In this document: in pieces, positions 43,004-51,655 of the stretch | How positions within the stretch are numbered: position 1 is the first letter of the stretch | How the letters are laid out: each line of letters starts with the position of its first letter | Assembly: GCA_036386835.1 (NCBI GenBank) | Contig: DASVUX010000011.1 | Coordinates: 558,001 to 622,000 of the forward strand | DNA from: 2-12-FULL-35-15 sp036386835 | GTDB lineage: Bacteria > Bacteroidota > Bacteroidia > 2-12-FULL-35-15 | Direction: 5' to 3' | Length of the DNA: 64,000 nt | Position numbers and translations under genes: made by a program | The notes under the pieces: generated by a model | Told to the model about the DNA's origin: nothing | The model's input: the letters and a program-made list of their open reading frames with translations, nothing else | Databases searched by the model: none

Positions 43004-43894
43004 GTGGCAGAAAAATTTAAGAACGTGTCGGATAAATATTCAAAAAGAAGATTAACGGGAGCATCGATAACTACCGTTGTGAGCCTTTCACTGGTGCTTT
43101 TTATGCTCGGTTTGCTTGGAATAATAATTCTGAATACCCGCCAGCTCTCCAACAATGTGAAGGAGAATATCGGCTTCCAGGTGATCCTGAACGACAATGT
43201 AAAGGATGTTGATGTGGCGCGGATGCAGAAAACACTTGATGCCTCTTCCTATGTCAAATCCACCGAATTTATTACGAAAGAGGAAGCAGCTGCGCGTTTA
43301 CAGAAGGACCTGGGTGAGGATTTTATAGAGTTTTTGGGCTTCAATCCTTTATTATCTTCCATCAACGTTCACCTGAAGGCGGAGTATGCCAATTCCGACA
43401 GCCTTACCTGGATAGAAAAAGACATGCTCGATACGAAACTGGTGAAAGAAGTGATCTACCAGAAATCCCTTGTGAGCATGATCAATGAGAACGTGAAGAA
43501 GATCAGCCTGGTGATCCTTGGTTTCAGCTCGCTATTAATGATCATAGCACTGGCGCTGATCAATAATACTATACGGCTCTCGATCTACAGTAAAAGGTTT
43601 ATTATAAAGACCATGCAGCTTGTGGGTGCAACACAAGGGTTCATAAGGCGGCCCTTTGTTCTTAATGGGATAAAGCACGGGGTTTATGGTGCTGTTATCG
43701 CAATTGTTATGCTGATAGGCGTTTTATACGTTGCCCAGAAACAGCTGCCCGAGCTGGCCGAATTGCAGGATCAGAATATGCTGGCAACATTGTTCGGCAT
43801 CGTCATTATCCTGGGGATAGTTATATCCTGGATCAGCACCTCTCTGGCGGTGAGAAAATACCTGCGGCTCAAGTCAGACGAGCTGTATTTTTAA
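43004..43894 (+). CDS. ftsX: Cell division permease FtsX
   Basis: Inner-membrane partner of the ATPase FtsE, which regulates peptidoglycan hydrolases at division. 296 residues with one N-terminal helix (about 22-44), a periplasmic domain (about 50-165) and three C-terminal helices (about 170-195, 225-245, 260-282). The cytoplasmic coupling loop INNTIRLSIYSKRFIIKTMQLVGAT is typical. GTG start at 43004. ftsE is not in this window. First gene of the ftsX-DUF3098-uppP-truB series. Confidence 0.95.
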   Translation: MAEKFKNVSDKYSKRRLTGASITTVVSLSLVLFMLGLLGIIILNTRQLSNNVKENIGFQVILNDNVKDVDVARMQKTLDASSYVKSTEFITKEEAAARLQKDLGEDFIEFLGFNPLLSSINVHLKAEYANSDSLTWIEKDMLDTKLVKEVIYQKSLVSMINENVKKISLVILGFSSLLMIIALALINNTIRLSIYSKRFIIKTMQLVGATQGFIRRPFVLNGIKHGVYGAVIAIVMLIGVLYVAQKQLPELAELQDQNMLATLFGIVIILGIVISWISTSLAVRKYLRLKSDELYF

Positions 43895-43994
43895 CTAGGC
43901 AGCAGCGCTCAGTTAGCTATCCAGTTCATTAATCTGATTTAAGATTGCATTAGAACCTTGACTTTTTTTAACAATCCTATTCCTTAAATTTAAT

Positions 43995-44002
43995 TACATT
44001 TG
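43995..44002 (+). promoter_or_regulatory. -7 promoter element before DUF3098
   Basis: TACATTTG, 21 bases before the ATG at 44024, in the 129-base gap after ftsX. Confidence 0.45.
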
Positions 44003-44023
44003 CCCTGATAAATTTTTGAAGCA

Positions 44024-44266
44024 ATGAATAAAGAAGGTAAAAAACCCGGTTTCGCATTTGGAAAACAGAACTACCAGATCCTGGTCGCAGGAGTTGTGCT
44101 TGTGATCATCGGATATTGCCTAATGATAGGTGGCGGATCGGATGACCCTACTAAATTCAATGCGGATGAGATCTTCAGCTTCAGGAGGATCACTCTTTCC
44201 CCGATTGTTATTCTTGCAGGTTTTGTTGTGGTGCTGTATGGCATTATGAAAAAACCTAAAAGTTGA
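44024..44266 (+). CDS. DUF3098 family small membrane protein
   Basis: An 80-residue protein with two hydrophobic helices (about residues 19-36 and 57-75). The polar N-terminus (GKKPGFAFGKQNYQ) and central loop (DDPTKFNADEIFSFRRI) are typical of DUF3098. It sits between ftsX and uppP as in other Bacteroidota. Function unknown. Confidence 0.9.
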   Translation: MNKEGKKPGFAFGKQNYQILVAGVVLVIIGYCLMIGGGSDDPTKFNADEIFSFRRITLSPIVILAGFVVVLYGIMKKPKS

Positions 44267-44338
44267 TTTCTGGTTATTGATGTAATAATGAAGGTATTAT
44301 TTATTCATCGCTGCATTATTTAATCGGTATATCCGCAT

Positions 44339-45130
44339 ATGAGTTATATCCAGGCTATTATTATTGCAATCATTGAAGGGCTTACCGAGTTCCTTCCCGT
44401 TTCGTCAACCGGTCACATGATCCTTGCCCAGTCACTCATGGATGTCAGGGACCCGGAATTTGCCAAAACATTCGAAATTGTTATACAGCTGGGGGCAATT
44501 ATTGCTGTTCTTTTCATTTACATCAGACGTTTTTTTGTCGGGATCAATATTTACCTGAAATTATTTGTGGCCTTCCTTCCAACGGGGATCATCGGGCTAC
44601 TTGCCTACAAAGCCATCAAGCATTATCTTTTCAATCCTTTTACCGTCAGCATTTCCCTCATTGTTGGGGGAGTTGTTCTTATTCTCCTGGATAAATGGAG
44701 TGCTGAGAAGAAATCGGATTATAAAGAGGTAGAAGATATCAGCTATGCAGGGGCTATAAAGATCGGGTTCATCCAGTGCGTATCCATGATCCCGGGAATT
44801 TCCCGTTCAGCCGCCACTATATTCGGAGGTGTGTTTTCAGGATTTAACCGCAAACAGGCGGCAGAGTTCTCATTTCTCCTTGCCATACCTACCATGTTTG
44901 CCGCTTCCGGATATGATCTTTTAAAGGAAAAGGATAACATCCACAGTGAAGACATCACCATATTACTGCTGGGTGCTTTTGTAGCATTTGTTGTTGCCAT
45001 ATTTGCCATAAAAGGCTTCATCGCGTTTCTTAACAAATATGGATTTAAACACTTCGGCTATTACCGCATTATACTTGGCGTGTTGTTTCTTACCTATGCT
45101 TTGTGCACAGGGTTGGAAATGACAGCCTGA
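44339..45130 (+). CDS. uppP: Undecaprenyl-diphosphate phosphatase
   Basis: Integral membrane phosphatase (BacA type) that recycles the C55 carrier lipid by removing a phosphate. The signature is in the first helix: IAIIEGLTEFLPVSSTGHMILAQ. The second repeat is GFIQCVSMIPGISRSAATIFGG with the catalytic Arg. The 263 residues and about seven membrane helices are normal. The next gene starts 7 bases after its stop. It completes the cycle begun by uppS at 20571. Confidence 0.96.
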   Translation: MSYIQAIIIAIIEGLTEFLPVSSTGHMILAQSLMDVRDPEFAKTFEIVIQLGAIIAVLFIYIRRFFVGINIYLKLFVAFLPTGIIGLLAYKAIKHYLFNPFTVSISLIVGGVVLILLDKWSAEKKSDYKEVEDISYAGAIKIGFIQCVSMIPGISRSAATIFGGVFSGFNRKQAAEFSFLLAIPTMFAASGYDLLKEKDNIHSEDITILLLGAFVAFVVAIFAIKGFIAFLNKYGFKHFGYYRIILGVLFLTYALCTGLEMTA

Positions 45131-45137
45131 TCAAACA

Positions 45138-45944
45138 ATGAGAGATTTCAGAGCAGGGGAAGTTATCCTCATCAATAAACCGCTTACATGGACTTCCTTC
45201 CAGGTGGTGAACAAGATGAAATATGTGATCAAAAGCTGGGAAAGGAATAATCTTAAGCAGGATGTTCCTTTAACAGAAAAGAAACTGGATGCAGAGGACA
45301 CAGATTCCCGAAACGAGGAAAATCCGCGGTCGCGAAAAGGGAAGGAAATTAATTCCAAACAGCCGAGGCCTCCTAAAATGAAGATCGGTCATGCCGGCAC
45401 GCTTGATCCCCTTGCAACCGGATTATTGATCGTATGTACCGGAAAGCAGACAAAAAACATCGAAAGCTATCAGGCGCAGGAGAAAGAATATACCGGAACC
45501 TTTTATCTTGGCGCCACCACTCCGAGCTATGATCTCGAAAAGGAGATCGATGAGCATTACCCTACAGAGCATATCACTGATGAGCTGATCTATGAAACTG
45601 TGTTAGAATTCTTCGGGAACCTGAAACAAACACCTCCGATTTATTCCGCTATCCGCATTGATGGAAGACGTGCGTACAAGATAGCAAGATCAGGGAAAAC
45701 AGCAGAAATGCCGGAGAAGGAGATCAGCATTACAGAGTTTGAAATTACAAGGATTGCGATGCCGGAAGTGGATTTCAGGGTGGTTTGCAGCAAAGGGACT
45801 TATATCCGTTCGCTTGCAAGGGATTTCGGGGAAGCATTAAAAACCGGAGCTCACCTTACAGCATTGTGCAGGACCAGGATCGGGGAATACCGCCTGGAAG
45901 ATGCAATGACAATTGAGCAATTCGAAGCAGCTGTTAAAGGCTGA
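45138..45944 (+). CDS. truB: tRNA pseudouridine(55) synthase with N-terminal insertion
   Basis: Isomerises U55 in the tRNA T-loop. The catalytic motif KIGHAGTLDPLATGLL places the nucleophilic Asp at residue 90, against 48 in E. coli. The difference is a charged, low-complexity insertion at about 33-78 (rich in K, E, D, N and R) between FQVVNKMKYVI and the active-site motif. Later motifs TGTFYLGATTPSYDLE and YSAIRIDGRRAYKIAR are intact. 268 residues. Operonic with uppP. Confidence 0.95.
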   Translation: MRDFRAGEVILINKPLTWTSFQVVNKMKYVIKSWERNNLKQDVPLTEKKLDAEDTDSRNEENPRSRKGKEINSKQPRPPKMKIGHAGTLDPLATGLLIVCTGKQTKNIESYQAQEKEYTGTFYLGATTPSYDLEKEIDEHYPTEHITDELIYETVLEFFGNLKQTPPIYSAIRIDGRRAYKIARSGKTAEMPEKEISITEFEITRIAMPEVDFRVVCSKGTYIRSLARDFGEALKTGAHLTALCRTRIGEYRLEDAMTIEQFEAAVKG

Positions 45945-45950
45945 ATTGCT

Positions 45951-46259
45951 TTTTTTTAATTCCACTGAGGGAATTGTTAGTTCCGGCTCCCAAACCTTCG
46001 TTTTCCAGTTGAAACTGATTCCTTTCCTGGTTAACGCACCTGTTCTCCTGTTCAGATATAAGGAGTCGTTTCCTTTTACGAAAATTTCCAGGTTGATATG
46101 AGGCACCTGGATTTTTTATCATCTCATCCTGGCTGCCGTATACTATTTTGCCTTCTGCTCTCTCCACGGTGCTGTCGCCTGAAGGATAAGAATGCATGCG
46201 GATTGTGAATTCATAATCCCGAGATATTTATTCCTGTAATCGAAGGGAGTTTTTTGCAT
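45951..46259 (-). pseudogene. Frameshifted remnant of a small beta-rich protein gene
   Basis: Three consecutive minus-strand reading frames join into one protein-like sequence: MQKTPFDYRNKYLG, then (after a one-base loss near 46210-46220) YEFTIRMHSYPSGDSTVERA and VYGSQDEMIK, then (after one extra base in a six-T run at 46112-46117) IQVPHINLEIFVKGNDSLYL and further beta-type sequence to about 45951. There is no single intact frame. The rest of the 552-base gap up to queA holds the queA promoter and leader. Family not identified. Confidence 0.5.
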
Positions 46260-46364
46260 GATAAACCGGAAAAAGCTAAATGAAGAAGTACAAGTTTCAC
46301 CTGCATGATTTAAATATCCGTTAATTAATACAAAGAGTCAAGTTTAAAATAAACACGATTTTTA

Positions 46365-46395
46365 TTGACAACGGCTCATTTAGGTAGTACATTTG
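46365..46395 (+). promoter_or_regulatory. Promoter of queA
   Basis: TTG (46365-46367), a 20-base spacer and TACATTTG (46388-46395), both near consensus. It leaves a leader of about 95 bases. Confidence 0.7.
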
Positions 46396-46432
46396 CGCCC
46401 TCATTAAAATAATCATTAATCCCGTAAGATTT

Positions 46433-46474
46433 ATGAAAGGCGAGTTAAGGAACCTCTTAACTCCAATTCCATAA
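46433..46474 (+). promoter_or_regulatory. Short leader ORF with hairpin in the queA 5' UTR
   Basis: A 13-codon frame (MKGELRNLLTPIP, then TAA) lies between promoter and queA. Inside it is a perfect 8-bp hairpin GAGTTAAG/CTTAACTC (46442-46449 with 46456-46463). Whether it is translated or regulates queA is unknown. Confidence 0.4.
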
Positions 46475-46496
46475 CTTCTTATCTAAAATCCCAAGT

Positions 46497-47546
46497 ATGA
46501 AGTTATCACAATTCAAGTTTAACCTTCCAAAAGAATTACTGGCAGAAACCCCATCAAAAAATCGCGATGAGGCAAAGTTAATGGTGATCCACCGCAAGAC
46601 AGGCAAGATCGAGCACAAAAAATTCAAGGATGTCCTTAGTTATTTCAATGACGGGGACTGCATGATCCTGAACGATACAAAGGTCTTTCCTGCACGTATG
46701 TACGGAAATAAAGAAAAGACAGGCGCCAAGATCGAAGTTTTCCTTTTGCGCGAACTGAATGCTGAAAGCCGTTTATGGGATGTATTGGTTGACCCCGCAC
46801 GTAAGATCCGGATCGGGAACAAACTGTATTTTGGTGATGATGATACACTGGTGGCTGAGGTAATTGATAATACAACTTCAAGAGGCCGTACATTGAGGTT
46901 TCTGTTTGACGGGTCTTATGAAGAATTCCGCCAGACACTTGAGGATATGGGCGAAACACCGCTTCCGAAATATATTAAACGAAAGCCTACCGATGAAGAT
47001 AAGGACCGTTATCAAACAGTTTATGCCAAAAATGAAGGTGCTGTTGCTGCTCCGACAGCAGGTTTACACTTCAGCCGCGAATTATTAAAGCGCCTTGAAT
47101 TAAAAGGAGTGAACTTTGCGAATGTTACGCTTCATGTTGGTTTAGGCACTTTCCGTACCGTTGAGGTGGAAGATCTTACCAAGCATAAGATGGACTCCGA
47201 GCAGGTGCTGATCACTGAAAAAGAATGTGCAGTTGTAAATAAAGCACGTGAGAATAAAAAGAAAGTTTGTGCTGTAGGAACTACCACCATGCGTGCTATC
47301 GAAACTTCGGTTTCTACGGATGGCTTTGTGAAGCCTTATGCCGGCTGGACAAACAAATTCATTTTTCCTCCATACGATTTCAGTGTGGCGAATTGCATGA
47401 TCACTAACTTCCATACCCCTGAATCAACTTTACTGATGATGGTTTGCGCTTTTGGCGGTTATGAACTTATTATGAAAGCGTACAAAGAAGCGATCAAAGA
47501 AAAGTATCACTTTTATTCGTACGGTGATGCAATGCTGATCTTGTAA
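46497..47546 (+). CDS. queA: S-adenosylmethionine:tRNA ribosyltransferase-isomerase
   Basis: Transfers the ribosyl part of S-adenosylmethionine to preQ1 in tRNA, giving epoxyqueuosine. 349 residues, normal length. Signatures are FKFNLPKELLAETP at the start, MILNDTKVFPARM, EGAVAAPTAGLHFS and VTLHVGLGTFRTVEVED, and a C-terminal PPYDFSVANCMITNFHTPESTLLMMV. ATG start, with its own promoter. In many relatives queA directly follows truB; here the gene remnant separates them. Confidence 0.97.
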   Translation: MKLSQFKFNLPKELLAETPSKNRDEAKLMVIHRKTGKIEHKKFKDVLSYFNDGDCMILNDTKVFPARMYGNKEKTGAKIEVFLLRELNAESRLWDVLVDPARKIRIGNKLYFGDDDTLVAEVIDNTTSRGRTLRFLFDGSYEEFRQTLEDMGETPLPKYIKRKPTDEDKDRYQTVYAKNEGAVAAPTAGLHFSRELLKRLELKGVNFANVTLHVGLGTFRTVEVEDLTKHKMDSEQVLITEKECAVVNKARENKKKVCAVGTTTMRAIETSVSTDGFVKPYAGWTNKFIFPPYDFSVANCMITNFHTPESTLLMMVCAFGGYELIMKAYKEAIKEKYHFYSYGDAMLIL

Positions 47547-47560
47547 AAGGTTATTGGCCG

Positions 47561-47605
47561 AATGGTTAATAGTTATTGTTATGGTAACTATTAACCATTT
47601 TTTTT
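47561..47605 (+). terminator. Strong terminator between queA and ispD
   Basis: A perfect 15-bp stem AATGGTTAATAGTTA/TAACTATTAACCATT followed by T's. It overlaps the TTG that would be the first possible ispD start, which supports the later GTG. Confidence 0.9.
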
Positions 47606-47630
47606 GAGTATAAATCTTATTTTTCAGTTT

Positions 47631-48299
47631 GTGAACAGGTATATAATAATAGTGGCAGGTGGAAGCGGAACGCGCATGAACAGCGCAATTCCAAAGCAGT
47701 TCATGGAACTTTCCGGAAGACCTGTCCTTATGCATACCATTGATCGTTTCAGGAATACCTACCTGGATATTTCCGTAATAGTTGTTCTGGCGGAAAAGCT
47801 GAATGACCAATGGAAAGAGCTTTGTTCAAAACATGGATTTGAGGTGCCGCATCAGCTTGTTAACGGGGGAGAAACCAGGTATCATTCGGTGAAGAACGGC
47901 TTAGAGCTGGTGCCTGATGCCTGTGTAGTGGGGATTCATGATGCTGCCCGCCCGCTCGTCAATGCATTTACAATTAAAAACGCATTTTCAGCAGCAGAAA
48001 AGCTTGGCAATGCATCACCAGCAGTTTCTGTTACGGACTCCCTGAGAACTGTAAAAGGAACGGAAAATACAGGCGTAGACAGGAATAACTACCGGATCGT
48101 ACAAACGCCACAATGTTTCCATTCCAATTTGCTTAAGCAGGCATTCCGGAAGGCATACAAACCTGAATTTACCGATGATGCAACCGTCCTGGAAGCCTTT
48201 GGGGAAAAGATCAACCTGATAGAAGGGAACAGGGAAAACATTAAGATCACAAGCCCACAGGACATCCTGATCGCGGAAGCCCTTATAAAGACTATATAA
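47631..48299 (+). CDS. ispD: 2-C-methyl-D-erythritol 4-phosphate cytidylyltransferase
   Basis: Third step of the MEP pathway: attaches CMP to methylerythritol phosphate. The GTG start at 47631 gives NRYIIIVAGGSGTRMNS, the usual nucleotide-binding loop, directly at the N-terminus. Further motifs are IPKQFMELSGRPVLMHT, VGIHDAARPLV, VKGTENTGVDRNNYRIVQTPQ and FTDDATVLE. 222 residues. Its end overlaps the opposite amidohydrolase gene by 8 bases. Confidence 0.95.
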   Translation: MNRYIIIVAGGSGTRMNSAIPKQFMELSGRPVLMHTIDRFRNTYLDISVIVVLAEKLNDQWKELCSKHGFEVPHQLVNGGETRYHSVKNGLELVPDACVVGIHDAARPLVNAFTIKNAFSAAEKLGNASPAVSVTDSLRTVKGTENTGVDRNNYRIVQTPQCFHSNLLKQAFRKAYKPEFTDDATVLEAFGEKINLIEGNRENIKITSPQDILIAEALIKTI

Positions 48300-49491
48300 G
48301 TCTGATCACCCCGGTGTCTTTTCCTATTTCCTGGTCCCCCGTATTTGTAAGTAAATTTAATCCGGGTTTTTTCCCTTTTTCTATTGTTCCTAATTCCCGC
48401 GTACCCAGGAATTCTGCCCCGTTTTTACACGCCCAGGTAAGTAGGGATTGCAATGAAATTCCGGGGAAGTGCTCCGCGATTGTTTTAATCTCATCAAGAA
48501 CAGATAAGCTTGTATTGGAAGCCAGGCTGTCTGTTCCAATAGTCATCTTCGCCTTTGTTTCGACAAAAACTTTATAATCTGGTAATTTCCCTTCGATGTA
48601 AAGATTGGCCTTCGGACAGGTACACCAGTAGAGGCCGCGGTTATTATGAGCGTTCAACATTTTTTCAGCCCACTCAATATCATCAGCTGAGGTGAATGTA
48701 TTGTGGACAAGCAGGATCTTCTGGCTGAGAGGAAGTTTGGAAAAGGTTGTCCTCAGCGAATTTTTACCTGATACGGGAAAATTCTGAAAGTCGATCCCTA
48801 TCCGTGAAAATGCTTCAAACAAAGGACCGGAATGCTCCTCGAAAAGCTGGCTCTCCGCAATGCTTTCCTGGTTATGGATGCTGATTATTGAATTTCCATG
48901 TTTGGCTTGTTCAGCAATCAGCCCGAAGAGCTGATCTGTTACAGTATAAGGTGCGTGCGGGACGATGGAGGCGGGGAGCTTGATATTCTCAGTTTCCAGC
49001 CCCGCCAGCTGCCTTTTCAATTCAAGGGCCCTGCTGAATATACTTGGCGCTTTGGATGGATCAAGATCAAAAACTTCCAGGAAAGTCTGGTATCTGATGT
49101 TCCCTTTGGCTTTTTGTGCAAATGTACTGTTGTCATTGGAAATATCCCCGATAGCAACAATGCCGTTACTGATCATTTCCGCTTCTGCATCCACAATTCC
49201 CTGGTTAATTTCATCATCACTGAAGGTTGGACGGATGGATAATATTTCCTTGATAAAACCCGCCATTCCGGTCTTTTCAGGGATCCTGCCTTTCATGTGC
49301 GAAAGCTCAAGATGACAGTGCGTGTTAATGAAGCCGGGGCATATAATCCCGCTGTAGAATTCTGTTTTTATATCCGGCTCTCCCGCATGTTCAATGTCAA
49401 TGATCGTTCCGTCATCATCAAGCGTGATCACACCATTCTTTAAAGGGGCGGATGTAAGGGTGTAAATATGATCGGCAGAAATTTTACGCAT
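48292..49491 (-). CDS. Amidohydrolase family metal-dependent deaminase
   Basis: A 399-residue cytoplasmic TIM-barrel hydrolase of the chlorohydrolase/adenosine-deaminase-like group. The metal ligands are the His pair in GFINTHCHLELSH, His in IVPHAPYTV and IISIHNQES, and Asp in MTIGTDSLASN. Overall pattern resembles aminodeoxyfutalosine deaminase-like or S-adenosylhomocysteine deaminase-like proteins, but the substrate is not determined. ATG start. Divergent from rlmN. Confidence 0.85.
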   Translation of the reverse strand: MRKISADHIYTLTSAPLKNGVITLDDDGTIIDIEHAGEPDIKTEFYSGIICPGFINTHCHLELSHMKGRIPEKTGMAGFIKEILSIRPTFSDDEINQGIVDAEAEMISNGIVAIGDISNDNSTFAQKAKGNIRYQTFLEVFDLDPSKAPSIFSRALELKRQLAGLETENIKLPASIVPHAPYTVTDQLFGLIAEQAKHGNSIISIHNQESIAESQLFEEHSGPLFEAFSRIGIDFQNFPVSGKNSLRTTFSKLPLSQKILLVHNTFTSADDIEWAEKMLNAHNNRGLYWCTCPKANLYIEGKLPDYKVFVETKAKMTIGTDSLASNTSLSVLDEIKTIAEHFPGISLQSLLTWACKNGAEFLGTRELGTIEKGKKPGLNLLTNTGDQEIGKDTGVIRLI

Positions 49492-49589
49492 GTGTATCGG
49501 GCGGTAAATTTACGAATTAATAGGGCATGCAAGTATATACTGCTTTCAAACGTTCTGCCCCTGTTCTGTAATTAAGGGGGAATAATTCG

Positions 49590-49597
49590 TAAATTTG
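49590..49597 (+). promoter_or_regulatory. -7 promoter element of rlmN
   Basis: TAAATTTG ends 5 bases before the ATG at 49603, implying a very short or absent leader. An alternative is a longer transcript from upstream. Confidence 0.4.
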
Positions 49598-49602
49598 CAG
49601 GA

Positions 49603-50679
49603 ATGACCACAAAGAAGGATATACGTGCCTTAACGCTTGAAGAATTAAAAACCGTTTTTACTGAGAACGGTGACCAGGCATTTCGTGCCAAACAGGTGTA
49701 TGAATGGCTCTGGAAAAAATCTGCGCGGACATTTGAAGAGATGACCAATCTTTCGAAAGCCACGCGCGAACTTCTTGATAAACATTTTGTGATCAATGCG
49801 GTAACGGTGGATGATATGCAGGTGAGCCGGGACCGTACAATTAAGAATGCATTTAAGCTATACGACAGCAATATTGTTGAAGGCGTACTGATTCCAAGCA
49901 ACACGCGGATGACCGCCTGCATTTCTTCGCAGGTCGGATGCAGCCTTACCTGTAAGTTCTGTGCAACCGGGAAGCTGGAGCGCTTAAGGAACCTTAATGC
50001 TGATGAGATCTATGACCAGGTTGTTCTTATAAAGAACCAATCCGAGGAAAAATACCAGGTGCCGCTTACCAATATTGTTTATATGGGGATGGGTGAGCCA
50101 TTACTTAATTACAAGAATGTGCTGGAGTCGATCGCGAAGATCACTTCCCCTGAAGGCCTGAATATGTCGCCCCAAAGAATCACCGTAAGCACCGCCGGAG
50201 TGGCTAAAATGATCATGAAGCTTGCGGATGACGGAGTTAAATTTAATCTCGCATTATCACTTCATGCTGCAAACGATGAGAAGCGTAATCACATCATGCC
50301 GATTAACGAAAGTAACAGCCTTGAAGCACTTGCGGAAGCATTAAAATATTTTTATGAGAAGACAGGTACACGCGTGACCTATGAATATATAGCCTTTAAG
50401 GACTTTAATGACAGCCTGGAGGATGCGAGGGACCTTGCAAAGTTCTGCAAGCATATTCCGTGCAAGGTGAATATCATTGAATACAACCCTATTGATGATG
50501 GCGAATTCCAGCAAACTACACCGGAGCGCCTTGATGCATTTGCAAAATTCCTTGAAAGCAAAAATATAATCGTGAACGTAAGACGAAGCAGGGGCAAGGA
50601 TATTGATGCTGCCTGTGGTCAGCTTGCAAACAAGAATAAAGAAGGATTCATTAAACGTAAAATGAAGTCGGCAAAATAA
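49603..50679 (+). CDS. rlmN: 23S rRNA (adenine2503-C2)-methyltransferase
   Basis: Radical-SAM enzyme that methylates A2503 of 23S rRNA and A37 of some tRNAs. The iron-sulfur cluster motif is CSLTCKFCATG. It is preceded by CISSQVGC and followed by VYMGMGEPLLNYKNV and ITVSTAGVAKMI, with the second methyl-carrier Cys near GKDIDAACGQLA. 358 residues, normal. ATG start. The polyprenyl synthase follows 3 bases after its stop. Confidence 0.97.
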   Translation: MTTKKDIRALTLEELKTVFTENGDQAFRAKQVYEWLWKKSARTFEEMTNLSKATRELLDKHFVINAVTVDDMQVSRDRTIKNAFKLYDSNIVEGVLIPSNTRMTACISSQVGCSLTCKFCATGKLERLRNLNADEIYDQVVLIKNQSEEKYQVPLTNIVYMGMGEPLLNYKNVLESIAKITSPEGLNMSPQRITVSTAGVAKMIMKLADDGVKFNLALSLHAANDEKRNHIMPINESNSLEALAEALKYFYEKTGTRVTYEYIAFKDFNDSLEDARDLAKFCKHIPCKVNIIEYNPIDDGEFQQTTPERLDAFAKFLESKNIIVNVRRSRGKDIDAACGQLANKNKEGFIKRKMKSAK

Positions 50680-50682
50680 TTT

Positions 50683-51654
50683 ATGACAGTTGACGAGATA
50701 AAGGCCCCGGTTGCAAAGGAAATGGATGAATTTGAAGTGAAATTCAAATCCTCTATGAAAAGTACAGTGCCTTTATTGGATAAAATCACACGTTATATAA
50801 TAAAACGCAAAGGGAAACAGATGCGGCCGCTCTTTGTTTTTCTCTCTGCAAAAGTCTGCGGTGAAATGAATGAATCCACCTACCGCGCTGCTTCGCTGAT
50901 CGAACTGCTCCATACCGCCACACTTGTACATGATGATGTTGTTGATGACAGCAATGAAAGGAGAGGTTTCTTTTCGGTGAATGCATTGTGGAAAAATAAG
51001 ATTGCTGTATTGGTGGGAGATTTCCTGTTATCCCGAGGCTTGCTGCTTTCTGTAGATAACAAAGACTTTCATCTTCTCGGTCTTGTTTCCACTGCTGTTC
51101 GTGAAATGAGTGAAGGGGAACTGCTCCAGATTGAAAAGGCAAGGAAGCTGGATATTGATGAGGCGGTTTATTATGAGATCATCCGGAAAAAAACAGCATC
51201 CCTTATTGCTTCCTGCTGTGCCTGCGGTGCCGCTTCCGTAACCCAGGATAGTGGTGTAATAGAGAAAATGGCCTCATTTGGTGAAGCCGTAGGGATTGCT
51301 TTCCAGATCAAGGACGACCTGTTCGATTATGGTGATGGAAGCAACATCGGTAAACCCACGGGAATTGATATTAAGGAAAAAAAAATGACGCTGCCGCTGA
51401 TCTATGCATTGAACAATGCTTCATGGATGGAGAAAAGAAGGATCATTAATATTGTCAAAAATAATAATAACGATCCGAAAAAGGTTGCTGAAGTGATCAG
51501 CTTTGTGATTAAGAGCGGTGGTATCCAATACGCAGAAGAACAAATGAAGCAATACAGCAGTAAAGCATTGACAATCCTCGCAGGTTTTAATGACTCTCCG
51601 TCCCGGACGTCACTTGCCGAGCTTGTAAAATACACCACAGAAAGAAAAAACTAA
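50683..51654 (+). CDS. Polyprenyl diphosphate synthase, long-chain trans type
   Basis: Trans-prenyltransferase that builds the side chain of the respiratory quinone from the MEP pathway product. The two Asp-rich motifs are LVHDDVVDDSNERRG and FQIKDDLFDYGDG. MRPLFVFLSAKVCGE and the later GKPTGIDIKEKKMTLPLIYAL are typical. 323 residues. Chain length (octa- to hepta-prenyl) cannot be read. Follows rlmN closely and overlaps nothing. The next gene begins 1 base after its stop. Confidence 0.93.
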   Translation: MTVDEIKAPVAKEMDEFEVKFKSSMKSTVPLLDKITRYIIKRKGKQMRPLFVFLSAKVCGEMNESTYRAASLIELLHTATLVHDDVVDDSNERRGFFSVNALWKNKIAVLVGDFLLSRGLLLSVDNKDFHLLGLVSTAVREMSEGELLQIEKARKLDIDEAVYYEIIRKKTASLIASCCACGAASVTQDSGVIEKMASFGEAVGIAFQIKDDLFDYGDGSNIGKPTGIDIKEKKMTLPLIYALNNASWMEKRRIINIVKNNNNDPKKVAEVISFVIKSGGIQYAEEQMKQYSSKALTILAGFNDSPSRTSLAELVKYTTERKN

Positions 51655-51655
51655 A

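Noticed and set aside
42568..43020. 150-residue plus-strand frame over the leuS start and ftsX upstream region
   Set aside because: Mostly antisense to leuS; the leuS N-terminus is unmistakable.
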